DNA from: Phytopythium helicoides | Taxonomy: Eukaryota > Oomycota > Peronosporomycetes > Pythiales > Pythiaceae | DNA length: 64,000 bases | Assembly: GCA_024867545.1 (NCBI GenBank) | Contig: JANFNE010000010.1 | Coordinates: forward strand, 620,001-684,000 | Direction of reading: 5' to 3' | Shown: one piece after another, positions 25,901 through 36,280 of the stretch | Numbering within the stretch: position 1 is the stretch's first letter | Layout of the letters: each line of letters begins with the position of its first letter | The notes under the pieces: generated by a model | Database searches by the model: none | Told to the model about the DNA's origin: nothing | The model's input: only the letters and a program-made list of their open reading frames with translations | Program-made: the position numbers and the translations under genes

Positions 25901-27363
25901 TGCAAAAAGAGACAGCACTGAAAGCAGAGCTTATCGCTAGCCTGCAAGGAGTTGTGTGTGATCAGACTGAGCTCATCCACACGCGAGAGAACGTAATCGC
26001 CAGGCTAGAGGCGCGAGTTGCGTTATTCACAAACCATAAAGAAATGCTAAGTGCAGACGTAGATGCCACGTGGCTGGCATTGCAAGGAGCCCGTCAAGAT
26101 CGCAAAAACGCTGAAGTAGCGCTCGAAGAAGCACGGGTTGAACTCGCATTAGAAAATAACCGCGCTTTCCTGATGCAAGAGGCTCTACAGACTACTCGGC
26201 AAGAGTACGATAGGCAATGTCAAGGCTATGAAGATTTGATGAGCAAAATGTGGCGGGCTTATGAACATTATCTGTACATGTTATCTCTCCGACGAGACGA
26301 AGCTGTGCAAGCGACTGTCAACGTTACTGACTCACAGACGCAAACTCTCATTCCGCAGCGAAATCCAGCAATGGATCGTCCGAGGGTTGCGCCAATGATC
26401 ATGCCCGCCATGAATCCGAACGAGGGAAGAGGCAGTCTGATCGATGAGATCAACAAGGCAGCACGGGTGCTCCTTCCTGGTGTTGCTCGAGATATCGGAC
26501 CGTACGATGTGGCATTTGCAGATCGTAGCCAAACGAGCAATGCTCGATTGGGTCGACAGCAAAATCAGCGTGAGCCGTCCCCTCTCACCGCCTCCCAAAA
26601 AGGAAGGAGACTCCATACAAGCGATCTGTTGCCGAATGTCCAGGCACCTTCACAGATCATTCGACATGTGAACGAGTTCGGGACTCGCCAGGATATCTTA
26701 ATTTCGCCAGGCTATCCCCCGTTCTTTGGCAGCGGATCTAAGCGTCCCCAAAAGCCTGCAGGATCTCCTAGACGTAAGAAAGGTCCTCGCCATCGCACTG
26801 GTGATGGTGACAGATCTCACAGAGACGACTCTCTCGACGACGAAGCAGTTGATGAGGATCAATTCTACTCTCGCGGTTTGCTTCACGCTGGGATGGAAGT
26901 GTTACGTCACGGAAAGCGGGGTCCCCCTAAAGTTCGTCGACGTGGACCGCGGTACAATGACGACGGAGACGACTATGGCGACGATGCAGACGACAGTACG
27001 GACGATGACGGCTCCAACGATGCAGGAGACGATACGGGTGATCGCATCAAGACGCAGGCTGAAATCCGCAGCCCTGGACGATTGGAGGCTTCTGTCCGAT
27101 CTCAGCGACAACGAGATGCTGCGAACTCACCTCAGCCTCGTCGCCTGAAGCGGGCCGCTCACACTGGAAGCAAGGGCGACGAGCTGCGGTCGCCTCGGCT
27201 CATGGCCGCATCCGAGTCCGATAGCGACGTCGACGCCGAGTTGCTCGAGGAATCCCATCGCTCCCCGTTCGTCCCCGCCGTGCTCTACCCACTACTCCCA
27301 CGTCCGCAGCCGCAGTCCGCGCCCAGCAGCCACCCCCCGGAGACCAAGAGCGCGTCACGGTGA
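22985..27363 (+). CDS. Long coiled-coil protein of unknown function with acidic C-terminus
   Basis: Four exons fit cleanly: 22985-23162, 23225-24165, 24224-25143 and 25209-27363. The first splice joins QLTI to PTATLAAISARL in phase. Residues to about 270 are polar and disordered. A folded-looking segment around 23740-23990 (LYRLGMPKELVDRLF, NIINEIASHCPSRVEKH) precedes nearly continuous coiled coil (24000-25640 and 25860-26260). An acidic/basic low-complexity block (EEFEEELDDDDEREEQERRRRRRR) lies at about 25675-25750. The tail from 26300 is disordered, with DDGDDYGDDADDS-type runs. No named domain is recognised. The position next to the LRR/Sfi1 gene on the same strand hints at a cytoskeletal or ciliary structural role, but this is only context. 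Confidence 0.72.
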
Positions 27364-27499
27364 CCATGTAGCACAAGTGTAGCCATCGCAAGTTGGATGT
27401 GTATAGTCCGCCACCGTATCCGGACGATGCAATAGCAGACGAGCCAGTTTCCGAGTCGGTGTCCTTGAGTGGTCGCTTCCATTATCACATTCGGCGGAG

Positions 27500-30400
27500 A
27501 TGGCGGCGGCAGCGGCGTGCTCGCTGGCGGACACGGCGGCCGCGTGCTTCACGGCCTCCTGGTGGCTCGTGTGGGCGCAGGTTCGTAGCTGGCTGCTGGT
27601 GCAGCTGCCGGTGGCGGCGCTGGCCGTGGGCTTCGAGTGGCTCGAGGTCGCCAGCTACAGCTACGTCGAGCGCCTGCGCAGGGTCTGCGACTCGCCGCTC
27701 ACCAACGTGGCGGTGCGTAGCGTCGGGAGGCGAGAGGCCGTGGGGTCGTCTAGGCTCACTGCGACTCTCGCGTGTGATCGAGCAGAACTCGCTGCTGCAG
27801 ATCATTACCAGCCTCTACATCTGCATCGCGTGGAGTACGAACTCGCTGCGGTTTCCTTCATGTATGGGCGACCCTAACGAACGCTCGACGCTGGGTGATG
27901 GTGGTCCTGGGCTGTAGTTGTGCGCGGTGGAGCGCTGGCGGTGTTCATTTCGTCGTGGTCGGTCGAGTCGGCCTTCCTCATCGCGACGGGAGTAGGATAC
28001 GCGATCCGATGGCTCGCTGCCAAGAACAAGTGAGTCAAGAGAGAACTGCTGGCGAGCTCGGACTGCACTAATAGTTTGCTTTCGGTGCTAGGGTCAAGTT
28101 CACGCTGTCGTTGCACAGCCTCTTTGATCTGCTGTCGCTAGTGTCGCACTTTTGCATCTCGTTCCAGACCGTCGTGGTCGACAACCAGTACAAGCGCTCG
28201 TGGCTCGACCTCGGGTTCCTGCGCTCCTACGTCGGCTATGTCGTCGTGAGCAACCTGTTCATGCAGTACCAGAACAAAACCTTCTTCTCGCAGGTGATCA
28301 TGATCATTTTCAAAGCGGTGTGCCTCGTGTTCTTTGCCGCGTCGGTGCTCTTTTCGCTCGAGCGCCTCGGAGAGCTGCCATACACGGACAGCTTTCTGCT
28401 CCACGTGTACAAGTGCAGCAACGATGACGGAACCGACTACATTCTGATGAAATCCAACGACGGCACTGATGACTACCCGAACTGCTCCGAGACGTGGAGC
28501 TTCTTTTCCTCCATCTACTTCATGTTCGTGACAGTGTCGACGGTAGGCTACGGTGACTTTTCCCCAAAGACCGTACTGGGGCAGCTCATGGTGTGCGTGA
28601 TCATCGTATTCGGTATCTACACATTTGCAAACGAGTCCGCTGCATTCATGACCTTGTTTGCTGAACATCGAGGTACGCAGCTAAAGTACAGCTGCTCCAG
28701 AAACACATCGCATGTTATCGTGACGGGAAACCCGTCCGCTGCCCAGGCAAAGGATTTCATCCGCGAATTCTTTCACCCAGACCATGAAGACACTTTCCAG
28801 TCTGACGGCCGAGCAGTGAGTAGCGAGGATTCAATGACTGCAAGCAATCGTGCGGGCGATTCCACTAGTGAAGAAATATCGGGGAGCAATCGCAGCTACA
28901 GGAATCACAGTGCGAATAATCGCTCGTATGGCATGGATATCAGCGCCTCTGCATTAGAAGAAGGATCCTCAGTGGAAAAATCCCAGCGAACACCAAGCCA
29001 CGAACACATGGTTGCGGCGTGGATGCGCAAACATGGCGCGCACCGCGTCAAAGAGATGCATATTGTGATACTCATGCAGTTTGACAACAACGGAGATGGC
29101 CCTTCGTTCCAAGATGAAGTGATGGAATTTGTGAATCAAAACCCGCGCTATCACAAGCGAGTCTTCTTGATCCATGGGTCACCCCTGAATAACAAGGATT
29201 TGCGAATGCCAAACTGGACCGAGCCTATGGCGGTGTTCTTCCTTCCAAACAAGTTTTCGAATGACGCCAACTCGGAGGATGCCGGGACTGTTTTGCGCGT
29301 GCTTTCAGTAACTAAGCAAAAAGAGGAGTACACTCAACTGTTCGCGATGCTCGTCAATTCCGAAAACAGGACACTTCTAGAAGCCACAGGCATGGGCAGC
29401 GAGAATATTGTTTGCGCAGATGAGCTGAGACTCGGACTCATGGGATTGAGTTGCCGTTGCCCTGGGCTGTCGACGTTGGTGTCAAACCTGGTATCGAGCC
29501 GTAGTGGTGAAATCCCTGAAGTCGATCCTAGCCAAGAGCGTTGGGTCACAGAGTACGTCTCAGGTGCTGCCAATGAAATCTACTCGTGCAGACTGGCCCC
29601 TCGCTTCCACGGGCTCAACTTCATTCAGGCAACACTGCGCATTCACAAACAATCTGGCGGACTCGTTCTTCTCATTGCAATCGAATCGGAAGGAGAGATC
29701 CTATTCAATCCTGGAAGGTGGCACAAAATTACGCCACATTGCAAGGCATATTTCATCGCAGAGTCTTTCAGCGCGCTTGATGGCTTTGCAGGTGGTGCAT
29801 CCTTCCCAGTCATAGGCGACTCGGGGTCACTTGCCACTACAGTATCATTGCTCCGGGGCCGTGAGAATCTGTTGTATCGAGCCCGCAAAGCGCAACACAT
29901 AGTTCAACGACGTATTCCTCAGGATGTACGCGACTACATCTTCAAGTGCGGTACAAGTGCGGGAGCGTTCCAGGCCCCGACAGCACCTTCACCTAGACTG
30001 CTTGCGCGCGGTGGGCACATCGTCGTGTGCAGCAACATTGCATCGGAGGGTGGCGGACAGCGCTCAGTGTCGAAGCTTGTCAATTTCTTGCGGCCGCTGC
30101 GCGCACCTCACGTGGAGCGGGTGGTGCCTGTAGTCCTTGTGGATGCCGAGAAGTTCGATGGCGTTTCGTGGCTTCGTCTGAAAGAATTCGGCGAAGTCTA
30201 CCACATTCAGGGCTCTCCCCAGAAACATCATGTCCTTGATGCTGCAGGTGTCTATTCTGCATCGGCAATTGTGGTGCTGGCTCAAGGCAATGAGGCTGGG
30301 TACGATGACTCCAAGGCGATTTTCAATGCCATCCTCGTCAACTCGGCACTACAGCAAAGCAATATCTTTACGATTATCGAGCTGCGTGACGTTCACAACA

Positions 30401-31224
30401 ACAAGTTCCTCGATGCCGTCTCGAGCTTTCGCTCGTTTCGTGGAGGCGTTCCTGGAAGCAACTTTGACGATTCACAAGAGTTTTTGTACGACGACATGCA
30501 CACGCCAGCGAGTTTCCACAGACTTAGCTCGCGGGGTGGGCGAGATAGCATCTACAATCGCCGACCGTCGACCATATCGAGGAAACGCACATGGCTGCAG
30601 GAGCAGGTGGCAACTGTTCGGCGTGTTTGTGATACGACAAGAACCTTCTTCCTGGGTAGTTTCTACACCGCGGCGCAGCAAGTGAGCGCTTTCGGCACCA
30701 GTTCGGACGGCAGCGGTGAGGAATCATCGGTGCTGACCAGTGAAGAAAACTACACGTTTTTCCAGGAGCGGTTCATGTGCGGAGCACTGTTTCCGTCCAC
30801 GGTTGCTGACGACCTTCTCATTCAGAGCTACTTCAACCCGTCTCTGAACCGATTCGTGCGCAAGATCTTGGATGGCAAGAGCTGTTTCATGCTGTACGAC
30901 TTGCCCAAGGCGCTGCGACGAGCGAATCTTACGTACGGCGAGGTGTTCGAGTACATGACTGCAGGCATCGCTCATGCTCTACCCATCGGTTTGCTACGTG
31001 CGAAGGGCGGCATCGTCGGCGCGCCATATTCATTCGTGTACACCTGTCCTGCGTCGAGCACGCTGGTGTATCCTGAAGACAAGATCTTTGTCATCATCGA
31101 CGTGCAGGCGCTGCACCGCGTGGCCAACAAGCTGCAGCAGCGCTTCCGCAGCCGCAACGGCCCGGAAGCCCAGCCCCGCCTGTCCAAGGTGGTGGAGGCC
31201 GTCACGCGGCCCAAGATGATGTGA
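27500..31224 (+). CDS. BK/Slo-type potassium channel with tandem RCK domains
   Basis: The exon model 27500-27712, 27786-27861, 27918-28029 and 28092-31224 closes in frame and gives 1,177 residues. The first three exons carry the N-terminal membrane segments. Exon 4 continues with S4-S5 (LGFLRSYVGYVVVSNL) and the pore with the K+ selectivity filter TVGYGDF at about 28540-28560. The first RCK domain begins at SHVIVTGNPSAAQAKDF (about 28710). The second starts near ADELRLGLMGLSC (29418) and includes FMCGALFPSTVADDLL at about 30770, matching the BK gating ring. BK channels open on Ca2+ and voltage at the plasma membrane. The S4-like segment carries few Arg/Lys, so voltage sensing may be weak. A large Ser-rich insert sits inside RCK1 (about 28790-28990). 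The 3' half is duplicated at 34471-36280. Confidence 0.88.
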
Positions 31225-31633
31225 GTATGCACATGACTAGGTAGGCAGAAACGTAGCGGTCGCTGCGGCGCTTTGCTCTGCTCAGGTTGCTTGCTACTAT
31301 CACTTGTCCTTGGGGCGCAGCTCCTCAATCGCCTCGCGCACCTGCACGGCGCGGCTCTGCTTCTGCCGCTCGAAGCGCTCGGCCAGATCCGGGACGACGA
31401 ACAGGTCCTTGACGCGCCGCGGCACGGCCTCCCACAGCCCGTCGCCATAGAGCCCCCACTTGCGCGTGAGGTCGTCGCCGAGCTCGGGGCGCGACATCTT
31501 GATGGACGTCTCTGCGAACTGCTCCGGGTGCTGGAAGCGAAGGTAGGCGAGCAGCGAGACGCCCGCGAGCGTCATGCCCGTCACGCCCGACAGGAAGAGC
31601 GCCGGCAGGTTCACGCGCGGCGCCATGCTGGTC
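29415..31633. repeat. Segmental duplication, copy A (2,219 bp)
   Basis: This segment matches 34471-36689 at a constant offset of 5,056 bases, with equal length and therefore no net indel. It starts at CGCAGATGAGCTGA inside the channel gene and ends at CATGCTGGTC, seven bases past the start codon of the small gene. In the 240 bases 29701-29940, eleven differences from copy B were counted by eye, nine of them silent. Confidence 0.93.
31300..31626 (-). CDS. Small single-membrane-span protein, copy A
   Basis: One uninterrupted exon of 108 residues, from the ATG at 31626 (MAPRVNLPALFLSG) to a TGA at 31300. Residues about 8-28 are hydrophobic (LFLSGVTGMTLAGVSLLAYL), giving one N-terminal membrane segment, followed by a soluble, charged helix rich in Glu/Arg/Lys and ending RPKDK. 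The family is not recognised. Size and layout resemble small mitochondrial inner-membrane or assembly proteins, which is only a suggestion. It is convergent with the channel gene (75 bp between stops). An apparently identical protein is encoded at 36356-36682, inside the duplicated segment. Confidence 0.7.
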   Translation of the reverse strand: MAPRVNLPALFLSGVTGMTLAGVSLLAYLRFQHPEQFAETSIKMSRPELGDDLTRKWGLYGDGLWEAVPRRVKDLFVVPDLAERFERQKQSRAVQVREAIEELRPKDK

Positions 31634-31639
31634 GTCCAA

Positions 31640-32600
31640 GTGTCGCCCGCACGATCACTGGCCAAAAACCGCGCCGCAGCGCCGGGTCGCTTACGAGGGC
31701 ACCGCGCGCGCCAATCACCGTGCGCCGTGGGCTCGGCCAGTAGTTGGTTGCACGGGTCCCCCCATCCCCGTGCCACGTGACCTCCTCCAAGCGGCCTGCT
31801 TCAACGTCAACGTCCCCATGGGTGGCTAGTCGCCAATCGGCGCGTGGTGCTCGGCGCGTTGTTCGGGGGCTCGCTTCCGGCTGCTAGCGGGCTTCATGGG
31901 CGCGGGGAAGCGCGCCAACTGCCGGGAGCTGTCGGTCGGTCGTACCGTTAGATGAGACCCGGCGCTGGCCTTCCAAGCGACGGTGACCAGGCTCGGCGAG
32001 AGCAAGATGACGCGAGCGGAGTCAACGCCTCGCTTGAGGACGCTGCGCCCGAAGCCACCGTCGAGCCTAAAGCCCGTGAGCCATCGCGCGCAGCCTTACG
32101 CCACGCTGATGCCCGGCGTCTCGCTGCCGAGGCCGAGCCAAATGACACTGCCAAGCGCAAGTCTGCCTAGCCTGACGGCACCGCGTGGCTTACCAGCCAC
32201 GTCGGTGCTACCCGCAACGCAGAGACCGCCCTCTATGCTGACGCCCCACGCCACGGGGATGACGATCAGCCGGTCGGTGCTGCCGAAGCTTCCCCGCCTG
32301 GCATCTCTGCCGACCTTGTTGGCGCTGCCCGCCATGACGCCCGCCATGACGCCCGCCATGACGCCCGCCGTGACGCTGCCCGTCGTGCCTCTGCCGGCCA
32401 CAGCGACGCCGCCCGCTATGACGCTGCCTCTTGCAGCGACGCTGCCCGCCACTTCGGCGCCACCCGCCGGGACGACGATGGCTGGCATGACAGCGCTGTG
32501 CGCCACGGTGACGGTGCCCAGCCAATCAAATGTGGGCGATATGGCCAGCCTGATGGCGCTGCTTAAGCAGACGCCACCACCCAACAGGCTGGAGATAGCG
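31640..32600. repeat. GC-rich degenerate repeat tract with a 12-bp tandem repeat
   Basis: Three exact copies of the 12-mer gccatgacgccc stand at 32331-32366, surrounded by looser copies of a GACGCxGCCCGCCA-like unit from about 32210 to 32490. Several overlapping open frames exist on both strands, all of biased composition (MTPAMTP, RHDARHDA). One plus-strand frame starting at 31952 reads as a polar, disordered protein but is broken by stops at about 32170 and 32565. It may be the decayed 5' part of the MSV199/T5orf172-like gene downstream. No intact gene is supported here. Confidence 0.5.
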
Positions 32601-32659
32601 CTGTCCAGCCAGTCGACGATGTCACGTCTGATGGTGATGCTCAGGGAGGCGCCTCAGCC

Positions 32660-33180
32660 AATTGCACCTCGTCCAGGTGCAAAGGCCCCTACTACATCAA
32701 CTCTACCTCCTAAACTACACCGAAATGCCTTGACGACATCTTCGTCGACCGTGCCGGGGAGCACCACAAAGTCAAGACTCGTGGCGCTTTGGCCATCGAC
32801 TAAGTTTTGTTTAATGCGAAGCACGTAGCTCGCGCGTTTTCACCTGGCCGATATTTCGGCCCGGAATGGATTCAAGCGCGAGTTCGACTTCCAATTCTTG
32901 ATTGTCGGTGAGGATCGCACGCGTGTAAAGTACGTGACGGCCACGGGCCAGGAAAGTGCGCAAAGCTTATCAACACCCGTCCAGGCTTCATTTACCTCCT
33001 TGAGCTCAAGAAGGGGAGGCTACGTTATTCACAAGTTTGGCAAGTCTCGCCGACTTTCTGATAGAATTGACGAGCAGAAGAAGCATTTCAGTGGCTGGAC
33101 GGCTGGATCTTGACTGAGGTGAAGAGCGTCCATGTCGCGGCTCTCATAAAGAGCCCCACTCTCAAAAGCGCACCATTTAT
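32660..33180 (+). pseudogene. Broken MSV199/T5orf172-like gene (large-DNA-virus-type family)
   Basis: Pieces of a recognisable protein lie in different frames of the plus strand. Around 32770-32830 is a stretch resembling an MSV199 domain (KTRGALAID, FNAKHVARAF), interrupted by a TAA. Around 32970-33005 is GFIYLLELKKG, and in another frame at 33015-33090 is YVIHKFGKSRRLSDRIDE, the GIY-YIG-like T5orf172 pattern. A further frame change follows at about 33105. These two domains occur together in nucleocytoplasmic large DNA viruses and in some oomycete and protist genomes that acquired them. With at least two frame breaks and two stops it is unlikely to be expressed as a whole protein. The domain names come from motif memory and need a profile search. 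Confidence 0.42.
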
Positions 33181-33529
33181 TCAGGAACGTAGAAATAACT
33201 CAAATCACAGTTTGGAGTGCTGGTGCTTCGCGCTTCCAGAAGGCCATGTCAATAGCCACTTCGCGCCATCTCATCAAGCAGTGCCCCCCATTTCCCTCCA
33301 AAATGACCCACGAAAATGAACATATAGATCTTTGTATACTAGCAAATCAGACCCCCACATTTTCGAATCCGCCGCCCTGATTGCCACCCACAATAACCTC
33401 ATTCGAGAATCCGCCAGGCCGCCGACGCGCCACCTCCGACCGCCACAATGGGGCACCCGGCCGCCCACCACTACGCCTTCAACCCCTGCCACGCTGTCGG
33501 AGGAGAACGCAATCAGGTGGTGCATGGGG

Positions 33530-34115
33530 TGGGCTTGCTTGAGTCCAGCCTGCCGTGCCCAGCGTGCAGCCAGCCGATGAGGCTCCTCATCAGCTAGCGC
33601 CGCTGGCGCTGCACACACCGCAAAGCGCACGACAACGGCAAGCAGCGGGAGCTCAGCATCATGGTCAACTCGTTCTTCTACAAGACCAAGCTCCCGCTGG
33701 CATCTGCCGTGCGCCTCATGCACGCGTAGGCCATGCGCCTTCCCCAGGCACGGGCGGCAGAGACCGCCAAGGTGACAGCGCCGACCGTCTCCAACTGATA
33801 CGCGTTCTGCCGCGCGACGTGCTCCCAGGAGCTAGTCGCTACCAACTGCCAGGTAAGCTGTGTTTTTCTGTTCATCTTGGTGAGTCCTAACGCATGCTAT
33901 GTCAACTACAGATAGGAGGTTATGGCCATACGGTCGAAATTGACGAGACCAGTTTGAAAAAGAAAAGCAAGTACAACCGTAGACGCCGCTACCAGGACTA
34001 CTGGCTGTTTGGTGGCGTCGATCGAGACACCGGCCAGTGGTTTGGGCGTGTCGTTTTCGACAAGCGCACAAGACCCTGCTGCCGATCATAAAGGAATTTA
34101 TCAAGCCAGGGTAAG
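33530..34115 (+). mobile_element. Degenerate Merlin/ISXO2-type DNA transposase
   Basis: A zinc-ribbon start (CPACSQPMRLLI, about 33555, then WRCTHRKAHDNGK after a stop at about 33595) leads to SFFYKTKLPLASAVRL at about 33672. After a second stop and a change of frame, a DDE-type catalytic core appears at 33912-34110: GGYGHTVEIDETSLKKK, YWLFGGVDRDTGQWF, then LLPIIKEFIKPG in a shifted frame. This is the ISXO2-like transposase pattern of Merlin elements; the first Asp is in VEIDET. The downstream part with the last acidic residue is absent. The element is inactive, with several stops and frame breaks. Terminal inverted repeats were not located. It lies between the two copies of the channel duplication. 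Confidence 0.65.
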
Positions 34116-34118
34116 CAC

Positions 34119-34412
34119 TTGATTTCACTATATACGAATGGTATGTTTCTAACTGTGATTAAACATTTAACTGATAAGACCAAAATCCTGTCCGACAGAG
34201 AAGGCCTTCAAGTACATTCTAATCTGGGCTGGGCTTTTCTGTGTGTCGTTGAGTTGGTGAAGCTGCCGAATAATGCAGCGCTGGGCTGGGTGTTAAACGT
34301 GATGGATTGGATCCAACAGAGATATGCTGGCCCGGAGACGTTTGTGTTTGGCTGCGACGAAGTGATCTCGAAGATGCATGACGCGTTAAAGACCAAACGC
34401 AGTCGTGGTTGA
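34119..34412 (+). CDS. Unassigned short open frame between transposase remnant and duplication
   Basis: An open frame of 97 codons (VIKHLTDKTKILSD, LGWVLNVMDWIQQRY, FVFGCDEVISKMHDAL) with a natural-looking amphipathic composition and no stops. It does not match the end of the adjacent transposase and no family is recognised. It could be a fragment of a host gene captured with the element or a chance frame. It ends about 60 bp before the left breakpoint of duplication copy B. Confidence 0.25.
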   Translation: MISLYTNGMFLTVIKHLTDKTKILSDREGLQVHSNLGWAFLCVVELVKLPNNAALGWVLNVMDWIQQRYAGPETFVFGCDEVISKMHDALKTKRSRG

Positions 34413-34465
34413 TTGTGTCGATCAGCTACACCGATTGATCTGTTGTATTGCGTTGCGAGTAATGA

Positions 34466-36280
34466 ATGACCGCAGATGAGCTGATACTCGGACTCATGGG
34501 TTTGAGTTGCCGTTGTCCTGGGCTGTCGACGTTGGTGTCAAACCTGGTATCGAGCCGTAGCGGTGAAATCCCTGAAGTCGCCCCTAGCCAAGAGCGTTGG
34601 GTCACAGAGTACGTCTCAGGTGCTGCCAATGAAATCTACTCATGCAGACTAGCCCCTCGCTACCACGGACTCAACTTCATTCAGGCAACGCTGCGCATTC
34701 ACAAACAATCCGGCGGACTCGTTCTTCTCATTGCAATCGAATCGGAAGGAGAGATCCTATTCAATCCTGGAAGGTGGCACAAAATTACGCCAAATTGCAA
34801 GGCATACTTCATCGCAGAGTCTTTCAGCGCGCTTGATGGGTTTGCAGGTGGTGCATCCTTCCCAGTCATTGGCGATTCGGGGTCGCTTGCCACAACAGTA
34901 TCATTGCTCCGGGGCCGTGAAAATCTTTTGTATCGAGCCCGTAAAGCGCAACACACAGTTCAACGACGTATTCCTCAGGATGTACGCGACTACATCTTCA
35001 AGTGCGGTACAAGTGCGGGAGCATTCCAGACACCGACAGCACCTTCACCAAGACTGCTTGCGCGCGGTGGTCACATTGTCGTGTGCAGCAATATTGCGTC
35101 GGAGGGTGGCGGACAGCGCTCAGTGTCAAAGCTCGTCAATTTCTTGCGGCCACTGCGTGCACCTCACGTGGAGCGGGTGGTGCCTGTAGTCCTTGTGGAT
35201 GCCGAGAAGTTCGATGGCGTTTCGTGGCTTCGTTTGAAAGAATTCGGCGAAGTCTATCATATTCAGGGCTCTCCTCAGAAACATCATGTCCTTGATGCTG
35301 CAGGTGTCTATTCTGCATCGGCAATTGTGGTGCTGGCTCAAGGCAATGAGGCCGGATACGATGACTCCAAGGCGATTTTCAATGCCATTCTCGTCAACTC
35401 GGCACTACAACAAAGCAATATCTTTACCATTATCGAGCTGCGTGACGTTCACAACAACAAGTTCCTCGATGCCGTCTCGAGCTTTCGCTCGTTTCGTGGA
35501 GGCATTCCTGGAAGCAACTTTGATGATTCACAAGAGTTTTTGTACGACGACATGCACACGCCAGCGAGTGGCCACAGACTTAGCTCGCGGGGTGGGCGAG
35601 ATAGCATCTACAATCGCCGACCGTCGACCATATCGAGGAAACGCACATGGTTGCAGGAGCAGGTGGCAACTGTTCGGCGTATTTGTGATACGGCAAGAAC
35701 CTTCTTCCTGGGTAGTTTCTACACCGCAGCGCAGCAAGTGAGCGCTTTCGGCACCAGTTCGGACGGCAGCGGTGAGGAATCATCGGTGCTGACCAGTGAA
35801 GAAAACTACACGTTTTTCCAGGAGCGGTTCATGTGCGGAGCATTGTTTCCGTCCACGGTTGCTGACGACCTTCTCATTCAGAGCTACTTCAACCCGTCTT
35901 TGAACCGATTCGTGCGCAAGATCTTGGATGGCAAGAGCTGTTTCATGCTGTACGACCTGCCCAAGGCGCTGCGGCGAGCGAATCTCACGTACGGCGAGGT
36001 GTTCGAGTACATGACGGCTGGCATCGCTCATGCTCTACCCATCGGTTTGCTACGTGCGAAGGGCGGCATCGTCGGCGCGCCATATTCATTCGTGTACACC
36101 TGCCCGGCGTCGAGCACGCTAGTGTATCCTGAAGACAAGATCTTTGTCATCATCGACGTGCAGGCGCTGCACCGCGTGGCCAACAAGCTCCAGCAGCGCT
36201 TCCGCAGCCGCAACGGTCCGGAAGCCCAGCCCCGCCTGTCCAAGGTGGTGGAGGCCGTCACGCGGCCCAAGATGATGTGA
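34466..36280 (+). CDS. Truncated BK channel copy: RCK2/gating-ring half without pore
   Basis: An uninterrupted 604-codon frame. The ATG at 34466 comes from flanking sequence (TGAATGACCGCAG), and the channel-homologous part begins at the third residue (ADELILGLMGLS). The product would be the second RCK half of the gating ring, with no membrane segment or selectivity filter. Compared with copy A there are about ten amino-acid changes in about 600 residues (R to I at the start, D to A in PEVxPS, H to N in ITPxCK, V to I in RGGxPG and others), while silent differences are clearly more numerous. The frame has no stop or indel. It might make a soluble gating-ring fragment, be an untranscribed gene fragment, or be a mis-assembled allele. 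There is no evidence for a promoter. Confidence 0.55.
   Translation: MTADELILGLMGLSCRCPGLSTLVSNLVSSRSGEIPEVAPSQERWVTEYVSGAANEIYSCRLAPRYHGLNFIQATLRIHKQSGGLVLLIAIESEGEILFNPGRWHKITPNCKAYFIAESFSALDGFAGGASFPVIGDSGSLATTVSLLRGRENLLYRARKAQHTVQRRIPQDVRDYIFKCGTSAGAFQTPTAPSPRLLARGGHIVVCSNIASEGGGQRSVSKLVNFLRPLRAPHVERVVPVVLVDAEKFDGVSWLRLKEFGEVYHIQGSPQKHHVLDAAGVYSASAIVVLAQGNEAGYDDSKAIFNAILVNSALQQSNIFTIIELRDVHNNKFLDAVSSFRSFRGGIPGSNFDDSQEFLYDDMHTPASGHRLSSRGGRDSIYNRRPSTISRKRTWLQEQVATVRRICDTARTFFLGSFYTAAQQVSAFGTSSDGSGEESSVLTSEENYTFFQERFMCGALFPSTVADDLLIQSYFNPSLNRFVRKILDGKSCFMLYDLPKALRRANLTYGEVFEYMTAGIAHALPIGLLRAKGGIVGAPYSFVYTCPASSTLVYPEDKIFVIIDVQALHRVANKLQQRFRSRNGPEAQPRLSKVVEAVTRPKMM

Noticed and set aside
32331..32366. 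Short exact tandem repeats considered as a CRISPR array
   Set aside because: The unit is 12 bp with no spacers, in a eukaryotic low-complexity tract; it is a simple tandem repeat.
31983..32828. 281-codon plus-strand frame with MTPAMTP repeats
   Set aside because: The frame exists because of the 12-bp tandem repeat and biased base composition. Two other frames are similarly open, and the natural-looking frame is a different one with stops. Not supported as a gene.
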